Shown here: positions 27,501 to 35,077 of the stretch, piece by piece
How the letters are laid out: the number at the start of each line of letters is the position of its first letter
Position numbering within the stretch: the stretch's first letter is position 1
Assembly (NCBI GenBank): GCA_944386985.1
Contig: CALXDD010000001.1
Span: 62,001-126,000 of the forward strand
Reading direction: 5' to 3'
DNA: 64,000 nt
Source of the DNA: an uncultured Oscillospiraceae bacterium
GTDB lineage: Bacteria; Bacillota; Clostridia; Oscillospirales; Oscillospiraceae
Translations under genes and position numbers: made by a program
Notes under the pieces: generated by a model
The model's database searches: none
What the model saw: the letters and a program-made list of their open reading frames with translations, nothing else
What the model was told of the DNA's origin: nothing

Positions 27501-27907
27501 TGCTGGACCGGGCCCTGGCCCTGCCTCACACCTCCCAGCGGAGCTTCCCCGACGTACCCTCCAGCAGTTATTACGCGGCCTCGGTTCAGGCTGCCAGCGC
27601 TCTGGGGATCGTCAACGGCTATGGGGACGGGACCTTCCGTCCCAACGCCGCCATTACCCGGGCGGACGCCATGACCATGCTCTATCGGGCCATGCAGGCA
27701 GTGGGCTGGAGCCTGGGCGGGGAGAACACCAGTATACTCTCCTATTACTCCGACGGAGCGGCGGTTCCCTCTTATGCGCGGGGGGCCATGTCCGTCATGA
27801 TCCAAAACGGCATCCTCACCGGTACCACCTCCGGCAAGCTGGCGCCGGGTCAGGCCATGACCCGGGCGGAGATGGCCGTGGTGCTGGCACGGGCGCTGAC
27901 GATCTGA
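24560..27907 (+). CDS. Secreted protein with Ig-like (Big2) domains, five novel repeats and C-terminal SLH
   Basis: The protein has 1115 residues. A signal peptide ends near ALADD. Residues ~50-345 are bacterial Ig-like domains of the Big2 type (GISLSDTTMDLAPNATAQ, GTATITAKINGT). Then come five ~110-residue repeats (bases ~25580-27340), each with 'GTLYYNY ... L-V-F(V/L)P ... GTV-I-(F/Y)TGW ... G(T/R)V-I-V'. The C-terminal ~180 residues are three SLH domains (ITRGQF, ITRADA, MTRAEM). Repeats 3 and 4 are nearly identical in parts. A strong AAAGGAGG site lies upstream. It is probably wall-anchored through SLH and exposes the repeats as a stalk or adhesin; ligands are unknown. Confidence 0.88.
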   Translation: MKHNMHSRLLAFLLTLAMLVAMAPAALADDLADGGGEGTDNTEDTQPSPVTYTLTGVTIAPGSVDLKVGEQQPLTATVTLTGSDGSKTTYNNTANLPEGCTLAVEWTVSNGRYAEAKVTADAANSLSATLEALAVADSSQTDPLTVQVSVTLNGSAGSEAQTSACEVRITAAEPAGISLSDTTMDLAPNATAQIYAMVTPETADQTVGWTSANPGIAAVTAGTPSTTATVTAGSSAGQTTITATANSLQATCTVQVLGIVLKGDDLPNPLRTGKYYTLGYTIYGDSLKDKGVTWSSSDTDVVQISGDGYLYARSAGTATITAKINGTTYSAAMEVKVERATADVIRASAQVGSPLSFSSLISQLDIQSRNVLGGGLSYVSSLSVSPSQGTLYYRYTSGDDTGAGVATGETFYIYPSTSQMSLSEVTFVPKSDFSGTAVIRYTGYSSSGSDSFQGTIEVSVAEQQDVSYSTANGTAVQLNAYDFGVVCRSRTGRDLSYVSFTLPDSGVGTLYYNYYSPENPGAAVRSDSQYKYSGSPSIGDVYFVPASGFDGRAVVYYTAWDTNRQSYQGRMVIQVDGGTDSGTVRYSVAQGQLVTFDDDDFNTVSRNLTGYTLDCVRFTLPSASEGTLYYNYTSSGSSERVSASRSYYRSTSPYLDRVSFLAADEYTGTVSIPFTGWTTNGTSFSGTVVIRVGSRADAIQYKGTAGKEVEFQSGDFNDACLTATGSSLRYVRFTSLPSSSRGTLYYNYTSSGGYSSKVSTSRNYYRSTSPYLDSVSFVPSTSFSGTVSIPFAGWNIAGERFDGTVEVVVSASTVSSIILYTTAYSPVTFNPTDFRNACANLDMGTLSSVTFTTTYFSSAGHLYNSYDGFRAANTEVRSGTKYYLNQSPRLSEVTFVPKVGYQGSVWISYTGTNTAGRTYQGQVQIVVSPKNYSSYFSDLSSSYTWAAASVDYLYENGIVTGTSGNLYSPGASITRGQFVTMLDRALALPHTSQRSFPDVPSSSYYAASVQAASALGIVNGYGDGTFRPNAAITRADAMTMLYRAMQAVGWSLGGENTSILSYYSDGAAVPSYARGAMSVMIQNGILTGTTSGKLAPGQAMTRAEMAVVLARALTI
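25580..27340 (+). repeat. Five tandem ~110-residue coding repeats in the SLH protein
   Basis: Approximate copies lie at 25580-25940, 25955-26285, 26308-26635, 26650-26985 and 27005-27340. Copies 3 and 4 share nearly the same DNA in the GTLYYNYTSS and YYRSTSPYLD segments, which indicates a recent duplication or gene conversion. Confidence 0.75.
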
Positions 27908-27933
27908 CAAGGCAGCTTCCTGCCCGATTGCTG

Positions 27934-27970
27934 AAAACGGCTGGGACATCCTGGATGTCCCAGCCGTTTT
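27934..27970 (+). terminator. Terminator after the second SLH gene
   Basis: A perfect 17-bp stem (27934-27950 with 27954-27970; core CGGCTGGGACATC) with a CTG loop ends in TTTT and then GCCGTTTT. It closes the SLH genes and isolates the flgB operon. Confidence 0.9.
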
Positions 27971-28334
27971 GCCGTTTTGCGGGAATTTTCTTTTGGGGAT
28001 GCCGGGCGGCCCGAAACAGGGAAAACGTCCTGGCCATATCTGCTCTGGAGGACGGGAGGCAATGCATAGTACAAAACTTTGCGGCATAAGAGAATATATC
28101 GGCAAAGATCCGCCGTGCGGGAGCCCGCCGCATACCGGATGGCGGTATACAAGCTTCTGTGATGATGCGTGAATGGGAGAATCTGGAATGACAATGTTCC
28201 CACTATAACTACATTGTCTAAAATTTAAAATTGTGGAATGAAATGGCAGACTTGATAATTAGTTAACGAAGGAATCCTGTAATATGGCTCAAAATTTACC
28301 AAAAAAATGATATAAACCTACTTGAAAAATTTAC
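27971..28334 (+). other. Non-coding stretch before the flgB promoter
   Basis: About 360 bases without a convincing gene. The first half is GC-rich and holds two adjacent small hairpins: GCGGG-AGC-CCGC near 28117-28128, and ATACCG-GATGG-CGGTAT at 28132-28148. The second half (28200-28334) is strongly AT-rich, which suits an upstream promoter or regulator-binding region. No class I c-di-GMP riboswitch core (the GACGCAAAG segment) was found. Confidence 0.5.
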
Positions 28335-28363
28335 TTGCATAATGTATCATTTAACTCTATAAT
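28335..28363 (+). promoter_or_regulatory. Sigma-A promoter of the flgB motility operon
   Basis: TTGCAT (28335-28340) and a perfect TATAAT (28358-28363) are separated by the ideal 17 bases, in an AT-rich setting. The transcript would have a leader of about 130 bases before flgB. This suggests that the whole 26-kb operon, including fliA, is started by the housekeeping sigma factor. Confidence 0.75.
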
Positions 28364-28498
28364 AAAACCGATAGATTTTGTCGAATTTAAGCGACGATTC
28401 AGGAACATCTGTGATAAAAATTTGCTGACACATCCGCACTTTCCGCGGAGCGTGCCGTATCGGAGTGTGAGATGCTCCGTCCGTCAGGAAGAGAGGTC

Positions 28499-28891
28499 AT
28501 GGATAAAATGGACGGGTTGACAAGCAATACGATGCTGATGCTGCAGAGATCCATGGAATTTCTCTGGAGCAAGCAGAGCTGCATTTTAGACAACATTGCG
28601 AATGTGGAAACCCCGGGTTATCAGACAAAATACGCGACTTTTGAGGAGTCACTGCGACAGGCCATCCAATCGGCATCCAGCGGCAGTTCCCCTACTGCGG
28701 CTGTTCGTCAGGCAATTGAGGAGGCACCGATCGAGATTCACCAGGCAGAAGAGAGCACGCGGTTGGACGACAACGGCGTGAATGTCACGGAGCAGATGGT
28801 GGAACTGGTCAGAGAGGGCTATCAGATGCAGTATGTGATGCAGGCCATGAGCAGTGACTTTTCTTTACTGCGCGCGGCGATCAATGGATAA
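28499..28891 (+). CDS. flgB: Flagellar proximal rod protein FlgB
   Basis: The protein has about 130 residues. The N-terminal rod-protein motif is LDNIANVETPGYQTKYATF, and the C-terminal helix (GVNVTEQMVELVREGYQMQYV) resembles the conserved D0 domain of FlgB. It forms part of the proximal rod on the MS ring and is exported by the flagellar secretion system. The ATG at 28499 follows AGAGAGG. An upstream in-frame ATG at 28472 has no ribosome site. It is the first gene of the long motility operon. Confidence 0.96.
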   Translation: MDKMDGLTSNTMLMLQRSMEFLWSKQSCILDNIANVETPGYQTKYATFEESLRQAIQSASSGSSPTAAVRQAIEEAPIEIHQAEESTRLDDNGVNVTEQMVELVREGYQMQYVMQAMSSDFSLLRAAING

Positions 28892-28905
28892 GGGGGCGAA
28901 TTGCA

Positions 28906-29355
28906 ATGGCTTTTTTCAGTTCTTTTAATGTCGTAGGTTCCGGCCTGACCGCGCAGCAGCTGCGGTTGGATGTGATCTCAGAAAATATAACCAACCAGAA
29001 TACCACCCGTACGGAGGGCGGCGGACCCTACCGGCGTAAGGTGGTTGTTTTTGAAGAGGAAGGGACTCAGACTCCATTCCAGGCGGCGCTGGCCCGGGCG
29101 CGGGGAGAGGACATCTCCCCCACACAGGGCGGCGTGCGGGTGACGGAGATCGCCGAGGACCCCTCTGATTTTAAGCTGGTCTACGATCCCACCAATCCCG
29201 ACGCCAATGCCGACGGTTATGTGGAGATGCCCAATGTGGAGCTGGTGAAGGAGATGGCCGACGCCATGGCAGCCTCCCAGGCCTATTCCGCCAATGTCAC
29301 CGCCTTCAACGTGCTTAAACAGGTGGCTTCCAAGGGCCTGGAGATCGGGAAATAA
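28906..29355 (+). CDS. flgC: Flagellar basal-body rod protein FlgC
   Basis: The protein has 149 residues. The start, SSFNVVGSGLTAQQLRLDVI, and ENITNQNTTRT form the rod-protein N-terminal domain. The C-terminal VEMPNVELVKEMADAMAASQ and VTAFNVLKQVASKGLEIGK are typical of FlgC. It builds the proximal rod with FlgB and FlgF. It follows flgB by 14 bases. Confidence 0.97.
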   Translation: MAFFSSFNVVGSGLTAQQLRLDVISENITNQNTTRTEGGGPYRRKVVVFEEEGTQTPFQAALARARGEDISPTQGGVRVTEIAEDPSDFKLVYDPTNPDANADGYVEMPNVELVKEMADAMAASQAYSANVTAFNVLKQVASKGLEIGK

Positions 29356-29416
29356 ACGATGACGATGTGCTGCTGCGCCTTTCGCAAAGCGGCAGTTTGA
29401 AGGAGCAGGAGAAGTT

Positions 29417-29728
29417 ATGATGAATTTTCAGAGCATTGAACCCCTCTGGGCGGTTCAAACCGCCGCCGCTTCAGCGGCGGATACGACCAGCCAGGATCGG
29501 ACGCAGCCCTCTATGTTTGCTGATATTTTTCAGTCCATGGTGGACAATGTCAAGGAGACCGACGCGGCCAAGAACGAGGCATATTACGCCCTGGCTACAG
29601 GGCAGCTGGACAACCCGGCGGTGGCGTCCATTGCCGCTACTCAGGCGGAGTTGTCCGCTTCGCTTTTGATCCAGATGCGGAATAAAGCGCTGGAGGCTTA
29701 TAACGAACTGATGCGGATCAGCATGTGA
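29417..29728 (+). CDS. fliE: Flagellar hook-basal body complex protein FliE
   Basis: This protein of 103 residues has the usual FliE length and C-terminal pattern (VASIAATQAELSASLLIQMR, NKALEAYNELMRISM). FliE joins the MS ring to the rod and is the first substrate exported. An AGGAGCAGGAG ribosome site precedes the ATG. It lies in the standard flgB-flgC-fliE-fliF order. Confidence 0.95.
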   Translation: MMNFQSIEPLWAVQTAAASAADTTSQDRTQPSMFADIFQSMVDNVKETDAAKNEAYYALATGQLDNPAVASIAATQAELSASLLIQMRNKALEAYNELMRISM

Positions 29729-29762
29729 CCTGAGAGGGCAGATCTGAACCGGGAGAACTATC

Positions 29763-31367
29763 ATGAAGGAAAAAGCAAAACACTTTGCCGCGGAGGCGAA
29801 GCGGCGGTGGCAGGCGGTTTCCAAAAAAACCAAGAGGCTGTTGGGAATCGCACTGTTGGCAATCGTCGTCGCGGCTGTGGTGGCAACCGTCGTATTGATG
29901 AACCGCCCCTATACGACGCTGTTTTCTGGACTCACCCGGAGTGACCAGACGGCGATCCTGTCTTATTTTTCTGAAAATGGCATCACGGATTACAAAGTGG
30001 AGGGGGACAGCATCCTGGTTCCCGAGGGCCAGGAGAGCGCACTTCTTGCGGAGGTGCTGATTGCGGGGTACCCCTCCTCTGGGTATGACTACGGCACATA
30101 TCTGAACAATGTGGGGAGCCTGACTACGGAGTCGGAGCGCAACCAGCTGGTGCTGTATGATCTGCGGGATTACATGTCGGAGGTCATCTGCAACTTCCCC
30201 GGCGTGAAGAGAGCGGATGTCGTGCTGACGCCTGGTGAGGATCATACCTATGTGCTGGACAGCGGCAATACTTTGGACGCCACCGCCGCGGTGACTGTCA
30301 CCATGGAGGATGGCAAGATGCTCACCGACGGGCAGGTACAGGCCATCAAGAACCTGGTCAGCCACGGTATGCAGGGCCTCAATGTGGAGAATGTGACCAT
30401 CGATGATACCATGGGCAACAATTACTCCACCAACGAGGAGTTTACCGACGTGCAGGACGCCTCCGCACTGAAGCTGAAGCTGGAGGAGGAGTACAACAAC
30501 CGCATCCGCACCCGGGTGATGCAGGTGCTGCTGCCTCTGTATGGCGAGGACAATGTGAAGGTCAGCGTCAACACCGTGGTGGATCTGGACCGGACCTACA
30601 CCGACTCCACCGATTACGCTTTGGAGGACTGGGCGGAGGGCAACGATGACGGCATCATCGGCACCCAGGTCTGGGAGAACAGTATTGTCCGGGACGACGG
30701 GGAGACCGCCGGCGGAGAAGTGGGAACGGAAACCAACGCAGATCTCAATACTTATGTGGAGGAGCAGACCCAGCCTGACGGCACAGAGCAGGTTATCTCT
30801 ACCTCCGGCGAGACAAACCATCTGGTGGATACCACCCAGAAGCAGGTGGAGCATATTGCGGGCTATATCACCGATGTGACAGTGTCGGTGACCATCAATG
30901 AGACCGCGGCCACCACCCTCACCAGCGGGGACCTCTATGACCATGTGGGACGGGCCGCCGGCATTGCCGAGGCGGACCAGAACAGCAAGATCTCCATTGT
31001 GGTCTCTCCCTTCTACAAGGATCAGACACCTTTCAATCCTACAGAAACGCTTACTGAGGAGCAAATTTACATCATTATCGGCGCTGCGGCGCTGCTTGCG
31101 CTGCTGCTGTTCCTGCTGATCCTGATCCTTCTGATCCGCCACAGCCGGGCCAAGAAGCGCCGGAAGGCGGAGGAAGCAGCGCAGGCATCCATTACGGTGC
31201 CGGCGGAGCAGGCGGCGGCGGAGGCCGCCCAGAAGCAGGCCAACATTATGGAGCTGCAAACCGAGCGGAGTATGGAACTGCGTCAGGATATCCGGAAGTT
31301 CGCGGAAGAGAATCCGGAGATCGCCGCTCAGATGGTGAAAAACTGGCTGAGGGATGGTGATTCCTAA
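29763..31367 (+). CDS. fliF: Flagellar MS-ring protein FliF
   Basis: This protein of 534 residues has an N-terminal membrane helix (about residues 22-44, RLLGIALLAIVVAAVVATVV), the ring-building motif domains (YTTLFSGLTRSDQTAIL; PGVKRADVVLTPGEDHTYVL), a second membrane helix (about residues 437-458) and a cytoplasmic tail that binds FliG. It forms the MS ring in the inner membrane, the base for the rod and export gate. Its stop overlaps the fliG start (TAATG). Confidence 0.98.
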   Translation: MKEKAKHFAAEAKRRWQAVSKKTKRLLGIALLAIVVAAVVATVVLMNRPYTTLFSGLTRSDQTAILSYFSENGITDYKVEGDSILVPEGQESALLAEVLIAGYPSSGYDYGTYLNNVGSLTTESERNQLVLYDLRDYMSEVICNFPGVKRADVVLTPGEDHTYVLDSGNTLDATAAVTVTMEDGKMLTDGQVQAIKNLVSHGMQGLNVENVTIDDTMGNNYSTNEEFTDVQDASALKLKLEEEYNNRIRTRVMQVLLPLYGEDNVKVSVNTVVDLDRTYTDSTDYALEDWAEGNDDGIIGTQVWENSIVRDDGETAGGEVGTETNADLNTYVEEQTQPDGTEQVISTSGETNHLVDTTQKQVEHIAGYITDVTVSVTINETAATTLTSGDLYDHVGRAAGIAEADQNSKISIVVSPFYKDQTPFNPTETLTEEQIYIIIGAAALLALLLFLLILILLIRHSRAKKRRKAEEAAQASITVPAEQAAAEAAQKQANIMELQTERSMELRQDIRKFAEENPEIAAQMVKNWLRDGDS

Positions 31368-32443
31368 TGAGTGAAACAGCAGCCGCTCCGGTGCAGAACG
31401 CGCCGGCGCCGGCCCCCAATCCGAAAACCCCCAGCGCGCCCAAGCGGGAGCTGACCCGCCAGCAGAAGGCTGCGGCAGTCATTGTGTCCCTGGGGACGGA
31501 AAAAGCCTCCCAGCTCTACCAGTATATGGACCCCGAGGATGTGGAGCAGATCACGCTGGAGGTGGCCAAGTTGGGCTATCTCGACTCCGCCTCCACAGAA
31601 GATGTACTCAATGAGTACTATCAGATGTGTATGACCAACAAGGCGGTCACGGAGGGCGGACTGGAGTATGCCAAAGCCGTTTTAGAGCGGGCCTTTGGCT
31701 CTCAGACCGCCAGCCAACTGCTGGAAAAGGTAACCAAATCCTTGAAAAACCGGGAGTTCTCCTTCCTGAACAAGGCGGATGAGAAATCTCTGTATGCCGC
31801 GCTGCAGCATGAGCGGCCCCAGACCATCGCGCTGGTGCTGTCCTATGTGGACCCGGAGAAGTCGGCGGCGGTTATCGAGGAGCTGGACCCGGAGCGGCAG
31901 GTGAAGGTGGTGGAGAGCATCGCCAATATGGAGAGCGCCTCCCCGGCCGCCGTGAAGATCATCGAGGCAGAGATGGAGAAGCGGTTCTCCAATATCATGA
32001 CTACCAACAACGTGAAGGTGGGCGGCGTGGACTATGTGGCCGACGTGATGAATAATCTGGACCGTGCCAGCGAGAAGAGCATCTTCGATCGCCTGTCCGC
32101 CTACAACGAGGACCTGGCCGACGAGATCCGCAAGCGGATGTTCGTATTCGAGGATATCGTCACCATGGACGACCGCTCGGTGCAGCGCTTTGTCCGGGAC
32201 TGCGATCCCAAGGATCTGGTTCTGGCCCTCAAGGGCGCCAACAGCGATGTGGCCAACAAGATCTTCGCCAATGTCTCTACCCGTATGGCCCAGAGCATCC
32301 GGGACGATCTGGAGGTTACCGTCAATGTCCGTATCCGGGATGTGGAGGCCGCCCAGCAGCGTATCGTGGGAATTATCCGAGATCTGGAGGAGAAGAACGA
32401 GCTGATCATCCTCAAGGGCGGAAAGGACGATATCATTGCCTAA
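31367..32443 (+). CDS. fliG: Flagellar motor switch protein FliG
   Basis: This protein of 358 residues has the FliG N, middle and C domains: LTRQQKAAAVIVSLGTEKAS, HERPQTIALVLSYVDPEKSA with an EHPQ-like ERPQ motif, and MFVFEDIVTMDDRSVQRFV with the charged residues that meet MotA. A ~25-residue Ala/Pro-rich N-terminal extension is added. FliG transmits torque between stator and rotor. It overlaps fliH by 8 bases. Confidence 0.98.
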   Translation: MSETAAAPVQNAPAPAPNPKTPSAPKRELTRQQKAAAVIVSLGTEKASQLYQYMDPEDVEQITLEVAKLGYLDSASTEDVLNEYYQMCMTNKAVTEGGLEYAKAVLERAFGSQTASQLLEKVTKSLKNREFSFLNKADEKSLYAALQHERPQTIALVLSYVDPEKSAAVIEELDPERQVKVVESIANMESASPAAVKIIEAEMEKRFSNIMTTNNVKVGGVDYVADVMNNLDRASEKSIFDRLSAYNEDLADEIRKRMFVFEDIVTMDDRSVQRFVRDCDPKDLVLALKGANSDVANKIFANVSTRMAQSIRDDLEVTVNVRIRDVEAAQQRIVGIIRDLEEKNELIILKGGKDDIIA

Positions 32444-33260
32444 TATTTTTAAGCATTTTCTGGGGCCCGTCACCTCCTATGTCTTCCCAAACGCGGAGGA
32501 CCTGGTGGTAGACGATCCCCCGGCGCCGCAGCCGCCTTTGGAGGAGGAGACGACGCCCACGGAGGACAGCGGCCAGGAGGATCGCCAGGAGGCTGAAACA
32601 GATCAGAATTCCGGCGACGGCGCTGCGGCGATCTTCTCCTACGCCCGGGTGCAGGCGGACGAGATCGTAGCCCAGGCCCGGAAGGAGGGCGAGGCTCTTC
32701 TGGAGGACTACCGGAAGAAGGCCGCCGAGGAGGCGGAGGAAATCCGTGCCGCCGCCCGGGAGGAGGGGTACCGCCAGGGATATTCTGACGGAATGACCAA
32801 GGCCCAGGTGGAGGGAAGAGCCGCCCAGGAGCAGCAGCTGCAGCAGCAGGCCCAGGAGGTCAGGGACTTTCTCGAGAAGGTGTCACAGGCCCGGGAGGAC
32901 CTGATGGAGCAGACCAAGGGCGAGTTGTGTGAGCTGAGCATGGCGGTGGCGGAGAAGGTGATCCACATCAGCCTCAAGAGCAGCCGGGAAGTGATTTTGC
33001 GGATGATCCAGATGGCCACCGAGCGGCTGAAGCGCCGGGAGTGGGTGCGGATCTATGTGGGCGGGCATGACGCCAAGCAGCTGGCCCAGATCACGCCGGA
33101 ACTGACGGCCATGCTGGCGGGGCTTTCCGACCATATCAAGATCATTCCCATGGCGGACGACGAGTCCGGTACCTGCATTATTGAGATGCCCGACGAGATC
33201 ATCGACGCCAGCGCATCCACTCAACTCAACAACCTGCGGGATATTCTCCGCGGCGGATGA
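32436..33260 (+). CDS. fliH: Flagellar export ATPase regulator FliH
   Basis: This protein of 274 residues starts at TTG 32436, 9 bases after AAAGGA. An acidic N-terminal region (residues ~25-65) is followed by a long Glu/Arg/Ala coiled coil with GYRQGYSDGMTKAQ and a C-terminal V-ATPase-E-like domain (MAVAEKVIHISLK). It binds FliI and ties the ATPase to the C ring. It sits between fliG and fliI as is usual. Confidence 0.93.
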   Translation: MPNIFKHFLGPVTSYVFPNAEDLVVDDPPAPQPPLEEETTPTEDSGQEDRQEAETDQNSGDGAAAIFSYARVQADEIVAQARKEGEALLEDYRKKAAEEAEEIRAAAREEGYRQGYSDGMTKAQVEGRAAQEQQLQQQAQEVRDFLEKVSQAREDLMEQTKGELCELSMAVAEKVIHISLKSSREVILRMIQMATERLKRREWVRIYVGGHDAKQLAQITPELTAMLAGLSDHIKIIPMADDESGTCIIEMPDEIIDASASTQLNNLRDILRGG

Positions 33261-33274
33261 GAGGAGGACCCACA

Positions 33275-34576
33275 TTGTTTGAGAAGCTGATCCGGGAGGT
33301 GCAGACGGCGCAGACCGTCAGCTACACCGGAAAAATCGAGAATATTGTGGGCATGTCCATTGAAGCCTCCGGCGGAAGGGCGGCGGTGGGTGATATCTGC
33401 CGCATCTACAACGACAAGTCCGGCGGCCAGGTGATGGCCGAGGTGGTAGGGTTCAAGAACGACCGAATCCTGCTGATGCCCTACTCCGACATGAGCGGCA
33501 TCTCGGCGGGCAACTTTGTACGAAATACCGGCCAGCGGCTCAGCCTGACCATGGGGCCCTTTCTGAAGGGCCGGGTGATCAACGCCCTGGGCCAGCCCAT
33601 CGACGGCAAGGGCCCCTTTCAGGGCGGTACCCCTTTCTGCGTGGACGGCGATCAGTACATCAACCCCATGGCACGCCCCCCCATCCGGGAGCGGCTGGAG
33701 TTCGGCGTCAAAGCCATCGACGGCATGCTCACCATCGGCAAGGGCCAGCGTATCGGCATTTTCGCCGGTTCCGGTGTGGGCAAGAGTACCCTCATGGGCA
33801 TGATCGCCAAGCATGTGAAGGCGGACATCAACGTCATCGCCCTGGTGGGCGAGCGTGGCCGTGAGGTCGTGGAATTCATGGAGAAGGACCTGGGCACGGA
33901 GGGCATGAGCCGTTCGGTTCTGGTGGTGGCGACATCAGATCAGCCCGCCATGCTGCGCAAGCGGTGTCCCTCGGTGGCCACCGGTATCGCGGAGTATTTC
34001 CGGGACCAGGGATTGGACGTCCTTTTGATGATGGACTCCCTGACCCGTTTCGCCATGGCCCAGCGTGAAATCGGGCTGGCGGTAGGGGAGCCGCCGGTGG
34101 CCCGGGGCTACACCCCCTCTATTTACTCGGAGCTTCCCAAACTCCTGGAACGCAGCGGAAATTTTCAGAAGGGCTCCATTACCGGCGTCTACACCGTGCT
34201 GGTGGAGGGCGACGACACCAACGAGCCCATTGCCGATACGGTCCGCGGTATTCTGGACGGACACATCGTCCTGTCTCGCCGTCTGGCCAACAGCAACCAC
34301 TTTCCCGCCATCGACATCGGCGCCAGCATCTCCCGTCTGATGGTGGATATTGTCTCCCTGGAGCATCAGCGCATGGCCGCCCGCATCCGGGATGTGATGG
34401 GAATTTACGAGAAGAACTCCGATCTGGTCTCCATCGGCGCCTACAAGGCGGGGACCAACCCCAAACTGGACTACGCCCTCAGCAAGATTGACGGCATCAA
34501 CCAGTTTCTCATGCAGGGCGTCAAGGAGGGGTTCACCTATGAGGAGGACCTGGAGCTGATGAGAAAGCTCCTGTAA
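33275..34576 (+). CDS. fliI: Flagellar export-specific ATPase FliI
   Basis: This protein of about 433 residues has a Walker A motif GSGVGKST near residues 165-172, Walker B in VLLMMDSLTRFAMAQRE, and the EPPVARGYTPS segment specific to FliI/type III ATPases. It unfolds or delivers export substrates using ATP. The TTG at 33275, 6 bases after AGGAGG, is preferred to the ATG at 33257, which itself lies over the ribosome site. Confidence 0.97.
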   Translation: MFEKLIREVQTAQTVSYTGKIENIVGMSIEASGGRAAVGDICRIYNDKSGGQVMAEVVGFKNDRILLMPYSDMSGISAGNFVRNTGQRLSLTMGPFLKGRVINALGQPIDGKGPFQGGTPFCVDGDQYINPMARPPIRERLEFGVKAIDGMLTIGKGQRIGIFAGSGVGKSTLMGMIAKHVKADINVIALVGERGREVVEFMEKDLGTEGMSRSVLVVATSDQPAMLRKRCPSVATGIAEYFRDQGLDVLLMMDSLTRFAMAQREIGLAVGEPPVARGYTPSIYSELPKLLERSGNFQKGSITGVYTVLVEGDDTNEPIADTVRGILDGHIVLSRRLANSNHFPAIDIGASISRLMVDIVSLEHQRMAARIRDVMGIYEKNSDLVSIGAYKAGTNPKLDYALSKIDGINQFLMQGVKEGFTYEEDLELMRKLL

Positions 34577-34593
34577 GAGAGAGGTGAGCGCGC

Positions 34594-35040
34594 ATGAAAA
34601 AATTCCAGTTCAGCCTGGACAGCGTCCTGGGTTACCGCCAGCAGGTGCTGGACGGGCTCCAGAATGAATATGCCCAGGCCATGGAAAAAGTTCGCCGCCA
34701 GGAGGCCCGCAAGGCCGCCGTGGAGGAGCGCTATCGTCAGCTCAACCAGAAGTTCCGTGAGGAAGCCGCTGTGGGGATCTCCGTGGCGGACGCCCTCAGC
34801 TATGAGGGAGGCCTCAGGCTGCTGGAGCAGGAGATCGCCCGGGAGACCCGGGTGCTTCAGGAATACCGCAAGGCCGCTGAGGAGAAGCGTCAGCAGATGA
34901 TGCAGGCCCATATCGACACCACCGTGCTGGAACGGCTGAAGGAGAAGAAGCTCCAGGAGTACCAGAAAGATGTACAGAAGAGTGATGAGCGGTTCATCGA
35001 TGAGCTGGTGTCCGCGTCCCGATACGCGGCGACCGACTGA
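34594..35040 (+). CDS. fliJ: Flagellar export chaperone FliJ
   Basis: This protein of 148 residues is a single coiled coil, starting MKKFQFSLDSVLGYRQQVLD, the FliJ signature. It acts as the central stalk of the FliH-FliI ATPase complex and as an escort of export chaperones. GAGAGAGGTGAG precedes the ATG. It lies 17 bases after fliI. Confidence 0.93.
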   Translation: MKKFQFSLDSVLGYRQQVLDGLQNEYAQAMEKVRRQEARKAAVEERYRQLNQKFREEAAVGISVADALSYEGGLRLLEQEIARETRVLQEYRKAAEEKRQQMMQAHIDTTVLERLKEKKLQEYQKDVQKSDERFIDELVSASRYAATD

Positions 35041-35077
35041 TCTTGAACATAATCTTAGCCAAAGGAGGTGAGACAAG

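Noticed and set aside
24974..28105. Long minus-strand open frame opposite the second SLH gene
   Set aside because: It crosses the plus-strand terminator and mirrors the tandem repeats; a shadow.
28062..28172. Possible 36-residue peptide with three Cys before flgB
   Set aside because: It has a GGGAGG-like site but poor spacing and no recognisable family, and it lies in a hairpin-rich leader. It was not strong enough to call.
27971..28200. c-di-GMP class I riboswitch upstream of flgB
   Set aside because: Expected from Clostridioides, but the conserved GGGCAAACC and GACGCAAAG core segments were not found; only unrelated small hairpins are present.
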